A DNA stretch of 64,000 bases. Origin: CALGLS01 sp964508085. Lineage in GTDB: Bacteria > Bacteroidota > Bacteroidia > Chitinophagales > Saprospiraceae. Positions 1 to 10,068 of the stretch are shown one piece after another; position 1 is the stretch's first letter; each line of letters starts with the position of its first letter. The stretch spans positions 1 to 64,000 of the forward strand of contig CAZDTI010000002.1 of NCBI GenBank assembly GCA_964508085.1, read 5' to 3'. The position numbers and the translations under genes are program-made. The notes beneath the pieces were generated by a model. It did no database searches and had not been told where the DNA came from. It saw nothing but the letters and a program-made list of their open reading frames with translations.

Positions 1-2010
1 CAATCTACAATATCCCAGCATTCAACTACATATTCACATCCAGTGCTAACTCTTACACAATAAGTTCCTCCTTCAAGATTATTGATATTTTGATCAGGAG
101 ACAAAAAACCATTTGGTCCAGTCCAAGAATAGTATGTGACGAGAGGTTGATTTGTAGTAATTTCGATTGCTCCAGTAGTAATACCTGCATCACTATCAAT
201 TTGGGTAAGGTTTACTAGAGATACTTCTAAATCTGGTAGATCAGAAAATACATTATAACACCAGTTTTCAGATGAGTTACCATCTGACTGCCAGTTCGGC
301 TCACAGCAGCATATCGAAGCCTTAACTTCAACAGTACATCCTGTCCCATCTGAAACTACAATACGATAATCACCGACAGATAAGCCGCTCATAGTTGAAG
401 AAGAGTTATTTAGTAATTCATTATCAGGCCCCCACCACTGATAGGTAATACTTGAGTTAGATGAAGAAGCGAAAAGCCAAATCGAACCATTTTCTTGACA
501 AGATTCAGGGTTAAAAATCCAATCAACTCCAGCTACCAAATCCGACGCATCAACAGTAAAACAACCCTCCGCAACCGCACACCCTTCTCCTTCCCCTTCA
601 GGACCTGCTGTAGGATATATCGCTACACAATACTCTCCAGGTGCCAAACCAGAAATCCCACTTCCAGTCCCTACAACATTTCCATTCGAATCAGTCCAAA
701 CAGGAATAGACTCAGGATATTCCGGAAAGTTAGGAAATGAGCTAAACATTATAGAGCCATTACTCCCCGAAGAACAAGTTATAGTTGCATACTGCGCATA
801 AAAAGGATTAGTTAAATCTATTGGAGTCACATTTTGTAATTCTAAACTATAAGAATGAGTATCAGAACAGCCATCTGCATCCGTTATAGTTACGGTGTAA
901 TCTCCTGCACCAAGCCCACTAATATTTTGGGTTGTTTCTCCACCGCTCCATTCAAAAGTATAAGGTCCTAATCCTTGAGTATCATCAATGGTAAGACTTA
1001 TGGAACCATTTTTTTCACCAATATTACATTGATCCTTTAATACTGCTTCAACTTCAATCTGCCTTATACCAATTGAAAAAAAATCGAAAAAGCTACAACC
1101 TTCTCCATCAGAAACGTTTACAAAATGCCCCCCAAATGATAAGTCTGAAATATCTTGAGTAGTCTCTCCTGTATTCCATTCATAAGTAAAAGGCCCAGTT
1201 CCCCCTGTTACGGTTAGATCAATGCTCCCTCCTACTCCATTAAGACAGGCATCTATTACATTTGCAGTCACTTCAAAATCCAGAGGCCTATTATCCACCT
1301 TTACTTCATGTACAACAATACAAGAACCACCAGAACTAGGAAAAGATGTTATCGTAACAGTATAGGTACCCGCCGCTAAATTACTTATATTTTGTGTCGT
1401 TTCTCCATTACTCCATAGATACATATTTGCTAATTGCGGTGGCCCTCCTGCTCCGTGGATTAAGTCTATTGAGCCATTAGATCTTCCCTGACAAGGCTCT
1501 ACTACAAAATCGTTGACCAGAATATCACAGGACGTAATCTCTATTCTTAACTTAGTTGTTCTTCCACAAGCATCTGTAACTGTAACGGTGTAGAGCCCAA
1601 CACCGAGATTATCTACATCTTCATCTTGCGAAAAGATTACCTGTTCGGTATCGTTGCTCCAAAGGTATGTATAGTTCCCTTCGGAAATTCCATTTACGGT
1701 TATGTCTATTGCGCCATTATTTGAATTTTGATTAGATGCATTGGTGTGGGTTTCGTCAATTGTAAAAGGGAATGCGAGTCCCCCCTTACACGAAGTAATC
1801 AGAACATCTCTTAAAACTCCCATACCACATCTTCGACCATCTGTAACTGTAACAGAGTATGTTCCAGGGGCTAGATTAGAAATGTCTTTTGTTATCTCTC
1901 CATTACTCCACTGAAAATTGTAGGGAGGGAATAGATATGGAATATAAATTTCTATAGCTCCGTCATTAGAGGTAGGTGTAGTTGATGGAACCACGGAAAC
2001 TAGCGAGATA
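1..2010 (-). repeat. Eight tandem SprB-like protein repeats
   Basis: Coding repeats of about 75-90 residues within the metzincin gene. Copies are centred near 1890, 1620, 1385, 1150, 925, 660, 410 and 95. Each has a central Y/F-x-W segment and ends in G-x-Y-x-V-x-V-x-D or a variant of it. The copies are clearly diverged at DNA level, so this is an old duplication rather than a recent expansion. More copies may follow beyond position 1. Confidence 0.7.
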
Positions 2011-3083
2011 TCTATAGGCTCTTCAACTTCTTCATAACTAACAGTATAATTACCAGAACATGCTGGGGTATTCTGGAGATGTTCTTTAATAACTATAGCG
2101 CCTTCCAAATCATCTTCTGTTATCTCGAAATATTGAGCTCCTTGCTCCATTAAATCTATTTCATCATTAGGGGAAGATCTCCATGTATGAGCAAGCCCAT
2201 ATGCATGACCAAGTTCATGAAGCATTATTCTATAAAACTCTCCTGTTGGTAGATTTGGATTAAGTTCAATATCTATTTGAGTGGATACTTCGGGATCACA
2301 ATCATTGGAATAATGGTGAGTTAGACCGCTGCCGCTAGCTGTTAAAGAGATAACAGAGATTTCATCCGACTCATCAGCCGCTATGTCATTAATCCCACCC
2401 TCTAGAATATTCCAGTTCACACCTATTTTACATTTCCATTCATTTAAGGCATCAGTGACTTCTTGTAGAATGCTTTGATTTTGTGCTATAGAATTCGTTA
2501 CGTAAAAATCAAACGACCCAGAAGGGTTAGTGGTCTCTATTCTTTTTCTATCTTTAGAAAGAACGGGAGTAAGAATAGGACCAAATACTTGAGGAGGCAC
2601 TAAGTGCTGAAGTGAACCATATGCAATGTCGGCTTTTATTGAGCTATAGTTAGAAATTAAAGGAAATAAATCCCCTAAAATTTCCTCATACGTTATTACT
2701 CGAACCTCTCCACTTCTCACTGGTAGATCAGCGTACCACTGAGTACTAGGGGAAGATAAGGGGTTTGTAAGAGTGCGAGTAAAGGAAGATAGTCTTATTC
2801 TAATTTCCTCGTCAGTCCATGATATAAGCCCACCTACAGACGACATATCATAATTATCTAAAGAAATGAAATTTAAATTAGGTAGGGTATTCTGCTGAGA
2901 GTAATCAAATTGAATTGTGGCAGGGGTGTCACCAAAGTTAGAACCATGAATGACTAGTATGTCCTCATTACCAGCAGAGGTCTTGGTATTTTGCTGATTA
3001 TTTTGATTTAACCCATATGATATGCCAGTAACGATAGGATCAAGGACTAGAGAGTTTCTTAATGCTGAGTCCCTATTTTTTTT
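1..3083 (-). CDS. Secreted metzincin-like metalloprotease with SprB-type repeats, main part (5' disrupted, 3' end outside window)
   Basis: This open frame has no credible start of its own and runs off the window edge, giving about 1,027 codons. In order it shows an IPT/TIG-like segment (ILVIHGSNFG, around 2900-2970), a zinc protease motif HELGHAYGLAH at 2187-2219 (the metzincin pattern HExxHxxGxxH), then eight SprB-like Ig-type repeats between 2010 and 1, each carrying a variant of 'WSNGETTQNISNLxxGTYTVTVTD'. SprB repeats are known from gliding adhesins and other type IX secreted surface proteins of Bacteroidota. It is in the same reading frame as the signal-peptide ORF at 3087-3767, separated only by TAG TAA between a poly-C and a poly-A run, so the two are probably one gene. 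Substrate unknown. The C-terminal sorting domain expected of such proteins would lie outside the window. Confidence 0.75.
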
Positions 3084-3104
3084 TTACTAATACTGGGGGG
3101 GGGG
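3076..3104 (-). repeat. Adjacent poly-A (10) and poly-C (10) tracts interrupting a gene
   Basis: On the plus strand there are ten T at 3076-3085 and ten G at 3095-3104, nine bases apart. Read on the minus strand they flank the in-frame stops TAG (3087-3089) and TAA (3084-3086). Both are long enough to slip during replication and to be miscounted by sequencers. Confidence 0.85.
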
Positions 3105-3767
3105 AGGGCTACTACTAAACTCCTTTGAAGTAATATCTATAAAAGAAGAACTATGGAGTGATTTAAAAACAAAATAGTAAAGATCTTTTGGTTTCTCAAA
3201 TGCTAATGTATACCCTTCTATTTTATGGTAAACAAAAAAGTGTTTATATGAATCTTCTGCGTAAATTTTTGTATTAACACTGTTATAACTCACCTCTAAA
3301 GATGAGTCTAAATCATTGATAACTAAAGATTCATTGTTATCTTCAAGTCCGTAGTCAGCTAGAAAAAGACCATTCATTCCAATTGGTAAGGGATAGAGAA
3401 CGACGTTTTGGTTGTAAGGCCATGGTAGTTCATTTTCTAAACTCTTTACTGCTGATTCACAATTTTTTATAATTTTCACAGTTTCTGATTCTAAATTACC
3501 TTTAAAAACTTTATGCACTTGATAAGTTTCTTCAAAATATCGCTGCCCATCTAGTTCATAAAATTTTGCATCCAAAACTGTTCCTTCAAAAACCACATCT
3601 GAGCTTTGAAGCATATTGGCATAAATTGAATCAGCTGAAAGTGAATCAGAAATTGGCACAAAAACTTTTGATTCAGAAACATCTTCCAGAAGACCAGAAG
3701 CGGAAAAACTATAAAAAAAGGACGTAAGAAAAAGCACGCAAATAATAGTGTTAAGTTTAAAATTCAT
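3087..3767 (-). CDS. Signal-peptide N-terminal portion of the metzincin/SprB protein
   Basis: This 226-residue ORF opens with a signal peptide (Lys near the N-terminus, hydrophobic stretch IICVLFLTSFFYSFS, then small residues) and has no recognised domain after it. It ends in SSSPPPPQY, encoded by a run of ten C, followed at once by TAG and TAA and a run of ten A. The frame stays open for another 3 kb beyond those two stops. A nine-C plus eleven-A version would read through as PPPPSISKKKNRDS without a stop. It is therefore best seen as the N-terminal pro-region of the protein encoded by 1-3083, either separated by homopolymer length errors in the assembly or switched off by slipped-strand mutation. 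As a separate 226-residue secreted protein it would have no known function. Confidence 0.7.
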   Translation of the reverse strand: MNFKLNTIICVLFLTSFFYSFSASGLLEDVSESKVFVPISDSLSADSIYANMLQSSDVVFEGTVLDAKFYELDGQRYFEETYQVHKVFKGNLESETVKIIKNCESAVKSLENELPWPYNQNVVLYPLPIGMNGLFLADYGLEDNNESLVINDLDSSLEVSYNSVNTKIYAEDSYKHFFVYHKIEGYTLAFEKPKDLYYFVFKSLHSSSFIDITSKEFSSSPPPPQY

Positions 3768-4180
3768 AACTTTCTTTTTAAGGAGGGGGTAAATATAAAA
3801 AGTAAAAATCTATTCGAATATTGTATAGATCTTAAAGAATAAGCTAACCTTAATTTGATTAGGGATTAGTAAAAAAGAGTATCAATCTGTTTTTATCTAT
3901 GACCCAATCCAGAGTAGAATCCTACTAAAATGAATAAATTGATTAAATTTCCACTTCTCATATCATGTTTATTGCATAATATTTTGAAGAAGCAAATTAA
4001 ATAAAATCGTGTGGTTTATGGATCACCGTAATAACATTTCGGGAAAATAATGAGATGATGGAATAGATTGTTTAGCTTTTAATTGTTGTTCTTTTTTCAT
4101 CTCGTTCGAGAAGTAATCGCATAGCGACAAAATTAATACAATTGTTTTAAAAAACAAGCCTACATTTAAATAATCTTTTT

Positions 4181-4412
4181 TTCCAATTCACACTTATTTT
4201 ACATTTCCATTCATTTAAGGCATCAGAAATTTATTGTAAAATACTTTAATTTTGTGCTATAGAGTTCGTTACGTAAAAATCAAATGATCCAGGAAAGTAT
4301 TTGTCCTTTCTATCTCTTACCATCTCCTTAGAGATAACTGAGATTAGATCAAAACCATATAACTGGAGAGGTTCTAGATTCTGAAGTGGAGCATATGTAA
4401 TATTTAGTTAGC
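4181..4412 (-). pseudogene. Decayed copy of part of the metzincin gene
   Basis: About 230 bases align base for base with 2410-2640 inside the metzincin gene. For example both contain 'catttccattcatttaagg' and 'ttcgttacgtaaaaatcaaa'. Similarity falls off after about 130 bases and the copy has substitutions and small indels, with no open frame. It corresponds to the segment just N-terminal of the zinc motif. This looks like the remnant of a tandem paralogue upstream of the surviving gene. Confidence 0.7.
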
Positions 4413-4557
4413 CGTATTTGGAAGGGAATTCATAGTAAAATCTATTTAATATACTCTAAAACAATTGTGTTCTATTCACTCATACTTCGCTGCTAATAAA
4501 CCCGAAAGGATCGCACTCATTATCAACTGATAACATATCTTCTTTTTACATAAAACT

Positions 4558-4593
4558 GTCATCCTTGGCGAGCAAAGCAAGTTGCAGGAATCT
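4558..4593. repeat. Short dispersed intergenic repeat, copy 1
   Basis: The sequence 'gtcatccttggcgagcaaag' and the following bases to 'ggaatct' resemble 17358-17397 ('tcattctgagcgagcgaggc' to 'agaatct'). Sequences of the type CATTCTGAGCGAGCGAAGCGAG...GAATCT are common between genes in Bacteroidota. Function unknown. Confidence 0.4.
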
Positions 4594-4676
4594 TACTCCT
4601 AGCCAAAGGGCAAGATTTTTCGACTCGTACCTCCTATTCGACAAACTATACTTAAAAAATTTTCTAGAATAATTAA

Positions 4677-5558
4677 TCAATTCCTCGAATCAATTCCCCA
4701 AGCCAGCTTCTCGCGAATGGTACTCATGAAATTTTGATCAAACAAACGAACCAACTTAATGGTAAAATCACATTTACGAACAGCTAGTTGGTGCTCTGAG
4801 GTAATCGTTTCAAAACGAGAATCCAAAGTACAAAGGAAGTTTTCAGCACGACCTTCTATCTCAAAAGAAATGACAGATTCGTCAGAGATGACAATGGGTC
4901 GAACGTTTAGATTATGTGGGGCAACTGGCGTGATGATAAAATTACCAGAATTTGGAAAGACAATCGGTCCACCACAACTGAGTGAGTAACCAGTAGAACC
5001 CGTTGGTGTTGAAACAATAATTCCATCAGCCCAATACGAACAGAGATAAGCACCATTCACGTAAGTGTGAATGATAATCATAGAGGAGGTATCTCTTTTC
5101 AAGAGCGTGCAATCATTAAGTGCAAAATTACAGTCTCCAAATAGAGAAGGGTTGGATTCAAGATATAACAACCTTCTGTTATCTAGAGAAAATTGACCAT
5201 TCCTCAATTGCTCCAGTGAATTCTTAATATCGCCTTTTTCTATGTTGGCCAGAAAACCAAGGCGACCTAGGTTCACACCAAAAATAGGGACATTGGTATC
5301 CCGGACCATCGTAATGGCTTCGAGAATGGTTCCATCTCCACCGAGTGTGATGATAAAATCAAATTTCCGGGCTTTGAAATCAAGATAAGTAGAAAAAGTA
5401 CCAACATCTTTCTTTAATTCAATTAATCCTGGTAGTTGTTCAAGGTAATCTTTGTATACGTACATGTTGACCCCCGCTTCGAAAAAGACATCGAAGAAGT
5501 TCTGAACATAAGGAATATCGACCTCTTTAATTCTTTTACTAAAAACCGCTACCTGCAT
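4677..5558 (-). CDS. nadK: NAD kinase
   Basis: The protein phosphorylates NAD to NADP using ATP (or polyphosphate in some members) in the cytosol. Its 293 residues are typical for the family. The diagnostic motifs are the GGDG loop (LGGDGTILEA, about residue 73), the NDCTLL segment in the NE/D position, and the glycine-rich nucleotide-binding stretch DGIIVSTPTGSTGYSLS followed by GGPIVFP. The ATG overlaps the stop of the upstream Omp85-like gene by one base (TGATG), so the two are probably translated together. In many Bacteroidota nadK follows a CBS-domain gene and lies next to a bamA-like gene, as here. Confidence 0.95.
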   Translation of the reverse strand: MQVAVFSKRIKEVDIPYVQNFFDVFFEAGVNMYVYKDYLEQLPGLIELKKDVGTFSTYLDFKARKFDFIITLGGDGTILEAITMVRDTNVPIFGVNLGRLGFLANIEKGDIKNSLEQLRNGQFSLDNRRLLYLESNPSLFGDCNFALNDCTLLKRDTSSMIIIHTYVNGAYLCSYWADGIIVSTPTGSTGYSLSCGGPIVFPNSGNFIITPVAPHNLNVRPIVISDESVISFEIEGRAENFLCTLDSRFETITSEHQLAVRKCDFTIKLVRLFDQNFMSTIREKLAWGIDSRN

Positions 5559-6958
5559 CAGAGGAAAATCTTATTGTGTAAAAACAAACCATATTCGTTG
5601 AGATGGTTTCTACTGAGTTGAAATTGAATTATTTTGTCGTAATATACGATAAAATCCACACCTAGCCCTGTTCCCCATAACATTGTATTTCCCAGCTCAT
5701 TTAGATTGGAAAATTGAGTATCATTTACATAGCCTATATCGTTATTGTAGGTCAACATAATTCGAACGGGCATTTTTTTCATTTGCTTTAGTGGCATAAA
5801 AATCCCCCAGTTGAAATTGAAGTTAAATAATTCGTATTTCAGGGTCAATTGGGTATAAGCGAAGTCCATCCCGTCAATGACATACAATTCATAGCCTCGT
5901 AAAAAATCGCGCTGATAACCTAAAGCTTGATAATCAACGTAAGGCTGTTCTTTTCTAATCAATTCTCTTCTTGCACTGAAATATAAGTCTATACTACTTT
6001 TAGAATGAAGTGGAATCAACTGTCGAAACCGAGCAGACAATGCTAAAGAATTTCGATCATTAAACAGTCCGAACCCTTCTTTTACGATGGCTCCGGACAG
6101 ATAGTTTCCTTTCATTGGATAAGGACGAACATCTCTTGCATCGTAGACAAATTCGTAGCTAAGCGAAGGTACTTTTTGTTCTGTAGCACCATTTAATAAG
6201 TATGTTGGATTTAGTTCTTTGGCAACTCTTTCTGCTATTTGATTTTGGCGGAAAGCCAGTCTAATATTATGATAAGACCGAATCTTTTTTCGATATTGAA
6301 ATGAAATTCCTGTTTTAAAACGGTATAACTGAAATTGATCATCGGATCGATCAAATGCTAACTTATCATCTATTGTTTGATAAGCGATTTCTTTTCGGCG
6401 AGAGTAATAGGTATTGAATTTAAAGCCCAGTGTTTGTGCTTTGTTTAGATAGGGAAGACGATATTCGATTTCGTATTTTTGCTTGTAGCCAAAGAGTACT
6501 CCAATTTTTAGGCGGTCTTTATTTCCTGTTAAATTGGTGTGGTAAAGGTCTAAGCCAAAATTGATTCTATTAAAACTTCGGTCTTGCTCCTGCCACCAAA
6601 CATTAAAATTTCGGTCGGCCAACTCTACTAAAAAAAGTGGATAGATGTACCAATTTTCTTTGACTGTTATAACAATATTTACCCGTTTTTGCTTTTGATC
6701 CCAATTTTTAATATTCAAATTAACATCCGTGAATAATCCGGTGTTTAAAATGTTTAATTTATTAGTTTCAAAACGTGTTTGGAAATCGGTAATCAATAAA
6801 CTATCACCAACGGCAAAATCCATTTCTCTAAAAATGATACTTGCTTTGGTTTTCTTATTTCCTTCTACCTTGATGGCAGCAACCTGTACCGCATCTCCAA
6901 GGGCGTAAAGCCTAAATGAAGAAAGTATAAATAAAAAAAGAAAAATAGTGTGGCGCAA
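5558..6958 (-). CDS. Omp85-family (BamA/TamA-like) outer membrane protein
   Basis: A 466-residue protein with a signal peptide (LFLFILSSFRLYALG) and one POTRA-like domain (VQVAAIKVEGNKKTKASII, about residues 24-105). After this comes a C-terminal half rich in alternating aromatic beta strands, consistent with a surface-antigen barrel (for example VKEGFGLFNDRNSLALSARF and a terminal strand ending HNKIFL). With one POTRA instead of five it is too short to be the main BamA; family members act in assembly or translocation at the outer membrane. It sits 24 bases after the CBS gene and overlaps nadK, forming a three-gene operon. The precise role is not known. Confidence 0.8.
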   Translation of the reverse strand: MRHTIFLFLFILSSFRLYALGDAVQVAAIKVEGNKKTKASIIFREMDFAVGDSLLITDFQTRFETNKLNILNTGLFTDVNLNIKNWDQKQKRVNIVITVKENWYIYPLFLVELADRNFNVWWQEQDRSFNRINFGLDLYHTNLTGNKDRLKIGVLFGYKQKYEIEYRLPYLNKAQTLGFKFNTYYSRRKEIAYQTIDDKLAFDRSDDQFQLYRFKTGISFQYRKKIRSYHNIRLAFRQNQIAERVAKELNPTYLLNGATEQKVPSLSYEFVYDARDVRPYPMKGNYLSGAIVKEGFGLFNDRNSLALSARFRQLIPLHSKSSIDLYFSARRELIRKEQPYVDYQALGYQRDFLRGYELYVIDGMDFAYTQLTLKYELFNFNFNWGIFMPLKQMKKMPVRIMLTYNNDIGYVNDTQFSNLNELGNTMLWGTGLGVDFIVYYDKIIQFQLSRNHLNEYGLFLHNKIFL

Positions 6959-6982
6959 ATTGGAGGGTTTGTAGGTAACGTG

Positions 6983-7642
6983 CTACACGTTAAGGTAAGA
7001 CATCAAACTATCATACCGATCTCTCAAACTGTCGAGGAAAGTTGCTTCCTGGAAAGTCGCTTTTACCTTGATATTGAAGCGACCAAAAGAGGAAATGATT
7101 CGTTGTACCTCAGGGCGATTAATCTTTATGGTCACATCTATTCTGGTAGAATCCAATGTAGAAGTAATAAAGCTGCTTAGGACTACTGCATTCTCTGATT
7201 CTACAATTTGTGAAATTTGAGTCAAAGAATAATCTCGTTTCCCCATTTCTAATACAATGATACTACCCGGTTCAGTGAAGGAGCCGATCTGTGCGAAGAA
7301 CCGCAACAAATCATCCTGACTAATCATCCCCATATAATTGTCTTCTCGATCCACCACTGGAATAACCGTTAATTTGAACTCACTAAGGATGTGTAATACT
7401 TTGTAAATATGGTCATCCAAATAGGCATAAGGACGATTTAGCGAAAGCTTAAAGGAACCAAGTGGTTCATGAACATCGTGATTCAATAAATCTTCTTCAG
7501 ATATCACCCCCAATAATTGTTCATTATTAACAATAGGCAAATGCTTGACATAATAGTCACTCATAATACTCAATGCTTCTTCCCCTGTATCTGAAGTCTT
7601 TAATGGTATAATAGATTGTGATAATAAGTTACCTGCGATCAT
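6983..7642 (-). CDS. CBS-domain protein
   Basis: 219 residues containing two CBS motifs (about residues 8-58, with VKHLPIVNNEQLLGVISEED, and 75-130, with LTVIPVVDREDNYMGMISQD). An ACT-like C-terminal segment (GSIIVLEMGKRDYSLTQISQ, about residues 143-215) follows. Such soluble proteins sense adenine nucleotides through the CBS pair. It is the first gene of the CBS - Omp85 - nadK operon, an arrangement repeatedly seen in Bacteroidota, which hints at a link with NAD(P) or adenylate status. No catalytic domain is present. Confidence 0.85.
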   Translation of the reverse strand: MIAGNLLSQSIIPLKTSDTGEEALSIMSDYYVKHLPIVNNEQLLGVISEEDLLNHDVHEPLGSFKLSLNRPYAYLDDHIYKVLHILSEFKLTVIPVVDREDNYMGMISQDDLLRFFAQIGSFTEPGSIIVLEMGKRDYSLTQISQIVESENAVVLSSFITSTLDSTRIDVTIKINRPEVQRIISSFGRFNIKVKATFQEATFLDSLRDRYDSLMSYLNV

Positions 7643-7926
7643 AATATGTGTTGTCTAATAAAGGTTAACCGGGCTGATCTGTTCTGAAAATATCGGGGGA
7701 AGGGATGGTTGAAAGATTTGAAGTATATACTACACCTCTTTTCAATAGGCAATCCGTGTACCAATATTTAGGGAGTTCGCAAAAAATGATCTACACACTT
7801 GGCTACAATTTTTTGATTTTACTTCGTTGTATTTTCCTCTAATAGCTCGCTATTCTTCTAAAAATACGCCTTCTAAAATTAAAAATTTGCTACGCCAATC
7901 GGGTAGCTTATTTATTTACTCATCCC

Positions 7927-8628
7927 TTATCCCAACAATTTTTTCTTTTGAAATACGAATTCCTCCTCCGTTAAAAGCCCTTTTTCCCGTAACTCTGCCA
8001 ATTTTGATAATTGATCCAATAAGGCAGTATCTCCTGATGCACGGCTCCCTGCTTGCGCACCCGAAAGTCTGAATCCTGCTTTTTCAAATCCTACAAATTC
8101 ATCTTGAATACGCAGATAAGCTAAAGCATCATGCGTTTTTATTTTTTCGAAATCTTTAAAACCCAATGCTACTGCACGGTCTATATGATACATTGACTTG
8201 TCTTTTTGTTCTGTCAAAGAATACGAACAAGCCAAATTGAAATGAACAGCAATGTCTTCATTGTTAATTTGAAGTGCTTTGGTGAAGTCCTCAATAGCTC
8301 CTTCATAATCAAAGTCTTTAAATTTAGCCAAACCGCTACTTCTAAAAGGGTTGTTTTTTGGTGCTCTTTTAGCTGCAGGTCTTCTTCTAGGCTCAGGTCT
8401 TTGACGTCGTTGTGGCTCTTGCTGTTGCTGTTCATAACGACGGCTATAACGACGATCTTTCCTTTGGTAATCTCTTCCTGGTGGTTTATTCCTAGTTTGC
8501 TTTTTTGCCGAACTTTTAAAAATCATGTACATCACAAAGCCAACAATAATAAGAGGCATATCTAAAAGGCCTGCCATAAAAAGAACGCCAAACAAGACGA
8601 ATAACGTAGATGGATCAAAATTTTTCAT
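7927..8628 (-). CDS. Membrane-anchored TPR protein with C-terminal SHOCT motif
   Basis: About 233 residues when started at the ATG at 8628 (MKNFDPSTLF). An in-frame ATG at 8655 would add nine residues that look untranslated. One membrane segment (LFVLFGVLFMAGLLDMPLIIVGFVMYMIF, residues 8-37) is followed by a basic, Gln/Arg-rich linker. Two TPR-like helices come next (FKDFDYEGAIEDFTKALQIN), and at the C-terminus is LSKLAELREKGLLTEEEFVF, which matches the SHOCT oligomerisation motif. No catalytic residues. Probably a scaffold facing the cytosol; function unknown. Confidence 0.75.
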   Translation of the reverse strand: MKNFDPSTLFVLFGVLFMAGLLDMPLIIVGFVMYMIFKSSAKKQTRNKPPGRDYQRKDRRYSRRYEQQQQEPQRRQRPEPRRRPAAKRAPKNNPFRSSGLAKFKDFDYEGAIEDFTKALQINNEDIAVHFNLACSYSLTEQKDKSMYHIDRAVALGFKDFEKIKTHDALAYLRIQDEFVGFEKAGFRLSGAQAGSRASGDTALLDQLSKLAELREKGLLTEEEFVFQKKKLLG

Positions 8629-8735
8629 TGTTAAAATATATACGCGAATATACACTTATTCGCTGGTCTGTTATATGAAGAGAAGATTGGATATCTTCTT
8701 CTTGGATTGTTAAAAAATAGGAGATTAAGTGTTCA

Positions 8736-9992
8736 TTACTCCTTAGAAAAAATCTTACAGGTCAAAACCGTAATATCATCAGGAAACTCTTGGTCTCCTT
8801 TAAAACGTTTTATTTCAGTCATTAGTTTTTCATTAAACAAACTAGCTGAATTAAATTCGTTCTGTTTGGCAAATTGCATTAGGTAATCCTCATCAAAAAA
8901 GGTTCCCTCGTTATTTCGGACATCCGTCAAGCCATCAGTGTAAGTAAGCAATAAGGCTTCTTTGTCAATATCTATACTTCCTATTTCTACCTCATTAAGT
9001 TCTGGGAATGCTCCCAAAATAGTACAACCTTTATTTAATTTTTGAATCTGACCATCCATTGCCATTACTGGTAGGTTATGCCCGGCATTTATATAATTAA
9101 GTTTGTAATTCTTTTTGTCAAATTCAGCGATGAACAAAGTCATAAATTTATCGCCTTTAGTAATGCGGAACAAAGAGTGATTAAGATCTTTGACAAAATT
9201 ATCCAAGGATGTTCGTTTGTGTATCAGGCTGTGGAAGTTCGCTTGAAAATTTGCCATCAATAAAGCTGCTGCAATCCCTTTTCCAGAAATATCTGCGATA
9301 CAAAAGATAAACTTCTCATCTGGAAATTCCATGAAATCAAAGTAATCTCCTCCAACTCCTAACATCGGAATATAAATGCTAGACAGCTCAAATACATCAG
9401 ATTTAGGAAATTCGGCTGGTACCAACATCTTTTGCATATCTCCCGCCAGTTCCATTTCTCTTCGCAAACGTTCTTGTTTCAGCTGATCTTTAAACAGTCG
9501 TTTGTTTTCAATGGCTACCGCAATGATATTACTAATCGTTGTGATGAAGCGCATTTTATTATACAAGTCCTTGTCTTTTTCAAAACCACCGATAAAAGTG
9601 TAGGCGATCGGTTGGTCTTTGTGTAAAACGGGGACTACTACATCGAATTGGCTAATAAGCGGATGATCTAAGCCTTCTTCTATATTTCGCATCCGCTGAT
9701 AATTGGGTAGGAATTCCGACAGATCCATTTTTAATAAATCTTCATCTATACCTATCGAAGTCGCACATTCCCAATCTTTATTTCGCAATACAAAAAGTGC
9801 CATTTTCTGTACGCCCATCTCCCAACTCAAAAAAGAATTATACATCTCATACAAACCAGATGCAGATACGTTGTTGTTAATTGCTTGCGTAATCGTAAGC
9901 AATCGGTTAATCTGAAGTTTCTTCAGATTAAGACTCCGTTCCATTTCTTCGAGTTGTGACAATTCTTTTTTAATTTTTGAAAAATCAGCCAT
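8736..9992 (-). CDS. SpoIIE/RsbU-type PP2C phosphatase with GAF-like sensor
   Basis: The 418-residue protein begins with a short coiled coil (KKELSQLEEMERSLNLKKLQ), then a GAF-like domain (about residues 30-170) and a linker helix (LKQERLRREMELAGDMQKML). A SpoIIE phosphatase domain follows (about 185-415), with the metal-binding motifs VGGDYFDF, ADISGKGIAAAL, NAGHN and TDGLTD. The family dephosphorylates STAS-domain anti-anti-sigma factors in partner-switching pathways. No STAS gene lies next to it; an RsbW-like kinase gene is 18 kb away at 27782-28186. The signal sensed by the GAF-like domain cannot be told. Confidence 0.9.
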   Translation of the reverse strand: MADFSKIKKELSQLEEMERSLNLKKLQINRLLTITQAINNNVSASGLYEMYNSFLSWEMGVQKMALFVLRNKDWECATSIGIDEDLLKMDLSEFLPNYQRMRNIEEGLDHPLISQFDVVVPVLHKDQPIAYTFIGGFEKDKDLYNKMRFITTISNIIAVAIENKRLFKDQLKQERLRREMELAGDMQKMLVPAEFPKSDVFELSSIYIPMLGVGGDYFDFMEFPDEKFIFCIADISGKGIAAALLMANFQANFHSLIHKRTSLDNFVKDLNHSLFRITKGDKFMTLFIAEFDKKNYKLNYINAGHNLPVMAMDGQIQKLNKGCTILGAFPELNEVEIGSIDIDKEALLLTYTDGLTDVRNNEGTFFDEDYLMQFAKQNEFNSASLFNEKLMTEIKRFKGDQEFPDDITVLTCKIFSKE

Positions 9993-10068
9993 TTAGCTTA
10001 TTGATTTATAAATTAGACTATCCCTTAGTTTAAAGCCTTTTCCACTAAGAAAGGTTTGCTGAGTAATA

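Larger units (their letters stand above)
3768..4676. other. 909-base region without an intact gene
   Basis: The stretch holds the upstream region of the metzincin gene, the decayed fragment at 4181-4412 and a short repeat-like sequence at 4558-4593. The rest is AT-rich with stops in all frames. No tRNA or clear terminator was seen. Confidence 0.6.

Noticed and set aside
495..740. 81-residue plus-strand ORF
   Set aside because: Lies opposite the SprB-repeat coding sequence, which is open across the whole segment; no start context or recognisable motif.
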